Source: an uncultured Ruminococcus sp.
Lineage (GTDB): Bacteria > Bacillota > Clostridia > Oscillospirales > Ruminococcaceae
Direction of reading: 5' to 3'
Assembly: GCA_947175005.1 (NCBI GenBank)
Contig: CAMWLD010000040.1
Coordinates: forward strand, 1 to 11,145
Length of the DNA stretch: 11,145 nucleotides
In this document: positions 7,592-11,145 of the stretch, one piece after another
Layout of the letters: each line of letters opens with the position of its first letter
Position numbering within the stretch: position 1 is the stretch's first letter
Position numbers and translations under genes: made by a program
Notes under the pieces: model-generated
Told to the model about the DNA's origin: nothing
Database searches by the model: none
Seen by the model: only the letters and a program-made list of their open reading frames with translations

Positions 7592-7620
7592 AGAATATCT
7601 CCTGTTAAGCTTATTTGCGG

Positions 7621-9180
7621 TTAATGCTCTCTTGCTCCCGGAACTTTCACAAGCACCACGTCTCTTTTGGGTTCGGGCGGCTTGGGCGTTGGCACGGCTT
7701 CGGGCTTTTTCGCAGGAGACTTTTTAGCCCGTGAATTAAACCCGAAAGCCTTTTTGGCGGCGGAATTTCCTGCGGCCTTTCTGAAAGGCGTATTTTTTAC
7801 GGGAGCTTCCTTTTGCTCGGGCGCAGATTCGGGGAGCAGATCGCGAACACAGGCAAGCCCCGTAAAGCGGCTCTTGGAATCAAGAATGCCCATAGCACAG
7901 GTCTTGTCGGGCTTTTTCCCCTCCTCGGCAACCGCCACAACTCCTGTGCAGAAGCGGTAAATAAGATCCCACTCGGGACAGCTCCAGCCCTTTGGTGCGT
8001 GGAGCAATATCACATCATACTGTGATGAAAGATAGTTCAGCAGTCCTCCGAAGCAGGAGGCGGAGAACACCGCAGGGGGGGCGGGATAGGCTTTTTTGTC
8101 GCAGATTATATCCACACCCTTTCGGGCGTTAGGCACAAGAATGTCCCAAACGGTGCAGCTGCCCGCAGCCATATCCACCAGCCCGCCCTTGCCTGTTTTG
8201 CGGAAAATTTTGCCGATCACGGGATTTTTCAGGTCGCACTCGATAAGGGCGGTGCGGCAGCCCTGTTCCGCTAAAGCGCAGGAAAGATAGGCGGCAAATG
8301 TGCCGTCAATGGGCACGGCACGGGGAGTATGTCCCGCCTCGGGACGTCCTTCGGGCTTGTGTGCGGCGCACACGGCGATAACGGCGCAGCCGCCCCCTGT
8401 AACGGCGTGTTCCGCAAGCACCTTTGCGGCGTGGGTGTATCCGCTTTTTTCAAGGCCGTGAGGGGCGGCGCTGTCGGCTGTACCGAGGCTTTGCGCCTTT
8501 ATCATGGCTGTTTCTATGTAGCGTTTGCCTGGGACGGGCTGGGGTGCGCCTTTTCTGCGGTTCTTTTCGGCATTCCGTGAACGCTTTGCGCGCTGCTTTT
8601 TGCGGATACGTTTTTCGCGGACGGTATAAGCCGCCTTGAAATAAACGCTTCCCGATATTATCCCGATACATAAGGCTATCGCCGTAAAGGGCAATGCGGG
8701 TTCGTTTTCCGGGTCGCAATAGGAAATTACCCTGAATTCTCCGCCTTCGAAATTTTTCTCCAGATAGTTTATCAGCTTGCCAAGGATTATGGGGGCTTCT
8801 CCTGGGGAATCAAGTCCCGTAAGGGTTATGACAGCCCCGTCGGAATTTCCCAGGCGGTCGACCGTAAGGTAATCGGTAAGCATGGTGACCGAAAGAGAGG
8901 TGTCCTTTACGGCGTTTTCCAGCGCTTCGGCGGAAAGGGACGCCTGCCGCAGCAGGGAGACCTTGCGGGCGGTGTAATCTATGCCGTAATTGTCGGTGTT
9001 TATCGTTTCGGCGCTGTCGGTGAAATAGATAAGCGCCGAGGCGGTTTTGGAGGTATGGGAAAATGCGCAGAACAAGCTGACTCCCATAAAGATCACTGCC
9101 GCGATTATCACCGACTCCATGAGAGTTACCCAGACATATTTAAAGGGAAGCCTTGATTTCGGGGCTTTATCCTTGGACAT
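7621..9180 (-). CDS. Wzz/BY-kinase-like membrane protein with degenerate ATP-binding motifs
   Basis: The 519-aa product has the layout of a chain-length determinant fused to a bacterial tyrosine kinase (CpsC-CpsD / Wzc type), which controls capsule or exopolysaccharide polymerisation. TM1 is at about 18-40, an extracellular region runs to about 160, TM2 at about 163-181 follows a Pro-containing segment (DPENEPALP) as in Wzz proteins, and a strongly basic stretch (188-211) leads to the cytoplasmic domain. That domain keeps the fold landmarks: ALAEQGCRTALIECDLKNP (Walker A' region), GKGGLVDMAAG, and YDVILLHAPKG (Walker B region). The P-loop GEGKST expected before them is replaced by VPIDGTFA, the first A' Asp is Glu, and the Walker B Asp is His. 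No Tyr-rich tail exists; the C-terminus is Lys/Pro/Ala-rich. It is therefore probably a pseudokinase with a structural or regulatory role. The ATG at 9178-9180 is preferred over the in-frame GTG at 9187-9189, because AGGCGG lies 8 nt before the ATG and overlaps the GTG. Confidence 0.8.
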   Translation of the reverse strand: MSKDKAPKSRLPFKYVWVTLMESVIIAAVIFMGVSLFCAFSHTSKTASALIYFTDSAETINTDNYGIDYTARKVSLLRQASLSAEALENAVKDTSLSVTMLTDYLTVDRLGNSDGAVITLTGLDSPGEAPIILGKLINYLEKNFEGGEFRVISYCDPENEPALPFTAIALCIGIISGSVYFKAAYTVREKRIRKKQRAKRSRNAEKNRRKGAPQPVPGKRYIETAMIKAQSLGTADSAAPHGLEKSGYTHAAKVLAEHAVTGGGCAVIAVCAAHKPEGRPEAGHTPRAVPIDGTFAAYLSCALAEQGCRTALIECDLKNPVIGKIFRKTGKGGLVDMAAGSCTVWDILVPNARKGVDIICDKKAYPAPPAVFSASCFGGLLNYLSSQYDVILLHAPKGWSCPEWDLIYRFCTGVVAVAEEGKKPDKTCAMGILDSKSRFTGLACVRDLLPESAPEQKEAPVKNTPFRKAAGNSAAKKAFGFNSRAKKSPAKKPEAVPTPKPPEPKRDVVLVKVPGAREH

Positions 9181-9188
9181 TTTTTTCA

Positions 9189-9194
9189 CCGCCT
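9189..9194 (-). promoter_or_regulatory. Ribosome binding site deciding the Wzz/BY-kinase-like start
   Basis: The minus strand reads AGGCGG, 8 nt before the ATG at 9178-9180. The alternative GTG overlaps the last base of this site and so cannot use it. Confidence 0.6.
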
Positions 9195-9318
9195 TTTTCA
9201 GAGGTAAGAGGTTAGAATGTTTCCCGAATTTGCGATGTAAAGGTTTGGCAAAACCAAATCCCTATAATTTAAAGTTACCGGGCAGCCGAATACATACCGC
9301 CTCGATTTTGCATAGCGA

Positions 9319-10713
9319 TCAAAGCTTGCGTTTGCGGCGGACGTTTTTCATACGGCGCTTTTTCTTGGATTTGATAGAGGCGAACACTACCGTGTAGATC
9401 ACGATAAGCGCCGCTGCTGCTGCCGCTGCCGCCACAAACCACTTGGAGGAAACAAACTGCTTTGCCTTGTCAATGCTGTAGGAAAGCTGGGACATGGAAA
9501 CGTCCGTCTGGGCGGCAAGGTCTACGGTGCATATTTCCTCGCCCGCAAGGGTAAGGGTGTATTTTCCGAGTATCTGACCTTTGGTTACAGGGGCGGTTAT
9601 GGTGCCGTCCTCATTAAGCTGGGACTCGTCTATAGTGATCTTTTCCTTGAGGCGGGAGGTGTCAATGGTGGAAAGCCACATACAGCTGTAGCTTTCCGCT
9701 GTTACCAATCTCACGAAATCGCTGTTTTCACCGAAACGCACCTGTAATTCGCTGGCTTCCTTGCCCGCCTGCACCAGCTGGGTGAACTCGAAATTATCGA
9801 AAGCCCATTCGTAAAGCTGCTTGTGATCCTCATACTGGAGATATATAGCGTTGCCCTCCTCGTCATACTGGGGCGAGCCTAAGGTAACGAGCATATAGTT
9901 GTTGCCGTCCCGTGAACCGAGGGTGGCAAGATTTCTGCCCGATTCGTCGAGAGTGCCCGTTTTGTAGCCCTTGGCGTACTGGTAATAATATGATGAGGAA
10001 CGGTTGAGCATACTGTTTGTGTGGTAGATATGCGCCCAGCCCTCGCCGCTGTAGTTGGTGGGCTTCATTTCATAATCGGGGGTGGTGGCTATTTCCGTAA
10101 GCTTGGGGTAATTTTCCACGGCATATTTGAGTATTTTCGCCATGTCGCGGGCGTTGGTGTACTGGTTGTCGTCGTAAAGCCCGTGGGGATTTACAAAATG
10201 AGTGCCCGTGCAGCCGATGACCTTTATTTTCTCGTTCATCATATCCACGAAATTGGATATACTCTGCCCGCCCACGTGGTAGGCGAGTATACCTGCGGAT
10301 TCGCAGGCGGATTTTAGCATAAGGGAATAAAGCAGGTCGGTAACGGTGGTTATCTCGCCTCTTGAAAGACCCACCGTAGAGGGGTTCTGACCGTAAAGCT
10401 CGTCAAAGACCACCAGCGGCGCTTCAAAGGAGGTATTGTCGATATCCTCGATATTGTCCAGCACCACCATGGCGGTGACTATTTTTGTAAGGGAGGCGGG
10501 GTACATTTTCTTGTCGGCGTTTTTCTCGTAAATGACCACGTCCTTATCCAGATTTATCATCACTGCGGCTTCGCTGGAGATTGTAAAGTTTGGGCTGAAC
10601 GTTACCGCAGACGCCTGCGCCCCGGAAAACGGGGAAACTGCCCACACCATTGTTACTGCCAGACAGACAAACACTGCTGAGATTTTTGCCGGGATTTTTT
10701 TCAAAGCTGTCAT
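9319..10713 (-). CDS. D-alanyl-D-alanine carboxypeptidase (penicillin-binding protein, DacA/DacF type)
   Basis: Removes the terminal D-Ala from peptidoglycan stem peptides outside the membrane, limiting cross-linking. Numbered from the ATG at 10711-10713 (464 aa): signal peptide 1-35 (VSPFSGAQASA), SxxK motif S74-L-T-K77 in KKMYPASLTKIVTAMVVLDN, second motif at S135-A-C137, and K251-T-G253 in KGYKTGTLDESGRNLA. A PBP5-like C-terminal domain lies at about 310-400. A C-terminal membrane helix (about 426-445) followed by a Lys/Arg tail gives membrane anchoring. The second motif is normally SxN; here it reads SACESAG, so the Asn is replaced by Cys. The start was chosen because AAAGGAA lies about 10 nt upstream; the longer in-frame GTG at 10779 falls in the 5' UTR hairpin and has no ribosome site. 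A sigma-A promoter lies about 120 nt upstream. No clear terminator follows, so read-through into the next gene is possible. Confidence 0.93.
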   Translation of the reverse strand: MTALKKIPAKISAVFVCLAVTMVWAVSPFSGAQASAVTFSPNFTISSEAAVMINLDKDVVIYEKNADKKMYPASLTKIVTAMVVLDNIEDIDNTSFEAPLVVFDELYGQNPSTVGLSRGEITTVTDLLYSLMLKSACESAGILAYHVGGQSISNFVDMMNEKIKVIGCTGTHFVNPHGLYDDNQYTNARDMAKILKYAVENYPKLTEIATTPDYEMKPTNYSGEGWAHIYHTNSMLNRSSSYYYQYAKGYKTGTLDESGRNLATLGSRDGNNYMLVTLGSPQYDEEGNAIYLQYEDHKQLYEWAFDNFEFTQLVQAGKEASELQVRFGENSDFVRLVTAESYSCMWLSTIDTSRLKEKITIDESQLNEDGTITAPVTKGQILGKYTLTLAGEEICTVDLAAQTDVSMSQLSYSIDKAKQFVSSKWFVAAAAAAAALIVIYTVVFASIKSKKKRRMKNVRRKRKL

Positions 10714-10722
10714 TTTTGTTAA

Positions 10723-10729
10723 TTCCTTT
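10723..10729 (-). promoter_or_regulatory. Ribosome binding site of the carboxypeptidase gene
   Basis: AAAGGAA on the minus strand, about 10 nt before the ATG at 10711-10713. The spacing is a little long, but the site supports this start over the upstream GTG. Confidence 0.6.
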
Positions 10730-10743
10730 CCTGCTTTTTTATT

Positions 10744-10777
10744 GGAAATGCCGAGGTTTATATTTAACGGAATTTCC
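10744..10777 (-). promoter_or_regulatory. Hairpin in the 5' UTR of the carboxypeptidase gene
   Basis: On the minus strand GGAAAT-t-CCG pairs with CGG-c-ATTTCC: 6 bp, one mismatch, then 3 bp, around a 14-nt AT-rich loop. It ends about 30 nt before the start codon and is followed by A-rich rather than T-rich sequence, so it is not a terminator. Possible roles are mRNA stability or translation control; this is inference. Confidence 0.45.
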
Positions 10778-10839
10778 ACAATGATTTAATAAGTATTTAA
10801 TATATGCTCCGTAGAGGGATAAAATGCTTGTACACTTCT

Positions 10840-10869
10840 ATTATACCAAATTAATGGGGGGTCTGTAAA
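10840..10869 (-). promoter_or_regulatory. Sigma-A-type promoter of the carboxypeptidase gene
   Basis: Minus-strand -35 TTTACA (complement of 10864-10869), an 18-nt spacer, and a perfect -10 TATAAT (complement of 10840-10845). Transcription would start near 10833, giving a 5' UTR of about 120 nt. Confidence 0.8.
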
Positions 10870-10981
10870 GGGGTTTTATGAGGTTTTTACTAATTTGTAA
10901 TCTTTGACGTGTTTTTTAACCAATTTTTTGAATATGAACGTTATTTATAAACAAAAGGTTAATGGTAAGGACATAATTATA
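10870..10981. other. AT-rich non-coding tract
   Basis: Part of the 432-base stretch 10714-11145 without a protein gene. It contains T- and A-rich runs (for example gttttttaaccaattttttg) and no credible reading frame. It separates the leftward carboxypeptidase promoter from the rightward extended -10 and the repeat array. A TTGACG at 10904-10909 lacks a matching -10. Confidence 0.5.
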
Positions 10982-10982
10982 T

Positions 10983-10990
10983 GATATAAT
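10983..10990 (+). promoter_or_regulatory. Extended -10 promoter facing the repeat array
   Basis: The sequence TGATATAAT starting at 10982-10983 fits an extended -10 (TG-n-TATAAT, with TATAAT at 10985-10990). The -35 position (10962-10967, atggta) is poor. Surrounding sequence is very AT-rich, so a chance match is possible. Predicted start is near 10997, about 20 nt before the repeat array, and no protein frame follows closely. Confidence 0.45.
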
Positions 10991-11002
10991 ATAATTAATA
11001 AT

Positions 11003-11016
11003 GTGCTGAAAAGCGC
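11003..11016 (+). other. Small hairpin with GAAA tetraloop just before the repeat array
   Basis: gtgct (11003-11007) pairs with agcgc (11012-11016), including one G-U pair, around a GAAA loop. A GNRA tetraloop would be unusually stable in RNA for so short a stem. It sits between the predicted promoter and the first repeat, at the sharp switch from AT-rich to GC-rich sequence. Confidence 0.4.
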
Positions 11017-11145
11017 TCAAACGCCGTGGGGCTGGTTTCCCCCTCATGCGCCGGGGGAGAGGCTTTGCTCCCACTCAAACGCCGAGGGAGTGGCTTTGCT
11101 TCCTCTCACACGCCGAGGAAATGGCTTTGTTCCCCTACCACGCTG
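11017..11145 (+). repeat. Tandem array of ~31-nt hairpin-forming repeats, running off the window
   Basis: Four units start at 11017, 11044, 11075 and 11106, and a fifth begins at about 11136 and is cut by the edge. Lengths are 27, 31, 31 and 30-31 nt. Each begins TCANRCGCCG or similar, then has a purine-rich arm, a loop resembling TGGCTTTG, and a pyrimidine-rich arm. Arms can pair: GGGG/CCCC in unit 1, GGGAG/CTCCC in unit 2, GAGGGAG/CTTCCTC in unit 3 (one G-U), GGAA/TTCC in unit 4. Units are directly joined without spacers and are not identical, which differs from CRISPR. The unit is not a multiple of three, so a repeated peptide is unlikely. No named family is recognised. Confidence 0.75.

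Noticed and set aside
8329..8639. Plus-strand frames opposite the Wzz/BY-kinase-like gene
   Set aside because: Antisense to a gene with clear topology and fold landmarks; no ribosome site or recognisable domain.
9240..9270. GGTTTGG-caaaa-CCAAATCC hairpin as terminator of the carboxypeptidase gene
   Set aside because: No T run follows it on the minus strand and the stem is weak; it may be chance.
10904..10930. Plus-strand promoter with -35 TTGACG
   Set aside because: No reasonable -10 occurs 16-18 nt downstream; only TTGAAT-like sequence is present.
11017..11145. CRISPR array with AT-rich leader
   Set aside because: Units are directly adjacent, with no unique spacers, and they differ from one another in the stem arms. 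No cas gene is present.

Overview
The window looks like a chromosomal segment of a gut or rumen Clostridia member, most likely a Ruminococcus-like member of the Oscillospiraceae. This is inferred from sigma-A-type promoters with TATAAT boxes, strong GGAGG ribosome sites, a large fibronectin-III surface protein of a type common in that group, and a secreted protein resembling ruminococcal carbohydrate-binding modules. No rRNA, tRNA, IS element or CRISPR array was seen.

Layout. Positions 1-4154 (+) hold one very large secreted or surface protein made of serial FN3-like modules. Its reading frame is open to the left edge, so its true start is probably outside the window. It ends in a strong terminator (4167-4200), next to a second hairpin serving the converging minus-strand genes. 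Everything from 4259 to 10713 is on the minus strand. In transcription order this is: a D,D-carboxypeptidase (9319-10713) with a good promoter; a Wzz/BY-kinase-like membrane protein with its ATP-binding motifs lost (7621-9180); a lipoprotein of unknown function (6920-7591); a signal-peptide protein broken by an apparent one-base frameshift (6308-6882); a class-C beta-lactamase-like serine hydrolase (5053-6225); a YezG/DUF600-type immunity protein (4573-5031); and a short HicB-like protein (4259-4483).

The first two minus-strand genes and the FN3 protein all concern the cell envelope (peptidoglycan trimming, polysaccharide chain-length control, surface display). The stretches 4484-5050 and 6230-7620 are visibly more AT-rich than their neighbours. 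They carry the immunity gene, the lipoprotein and the broken gene, so they look like accessory, probably acquired, DNA. Both antidote-like genes lack a visible toxin partner.

The right edge (10714-11145) has no protein gene. It holds the carboxypeptidase promoter and a UTR hairpin, then a very AT-rich tract with an extended -10 promoter facing right, then a GC-rich array of about 31-nt tandem repeats. Each complete unit can fold into a small hairpin, the stem sequence varies, and the loop is largely conserved. The array runs off the window and is the least explained element here.
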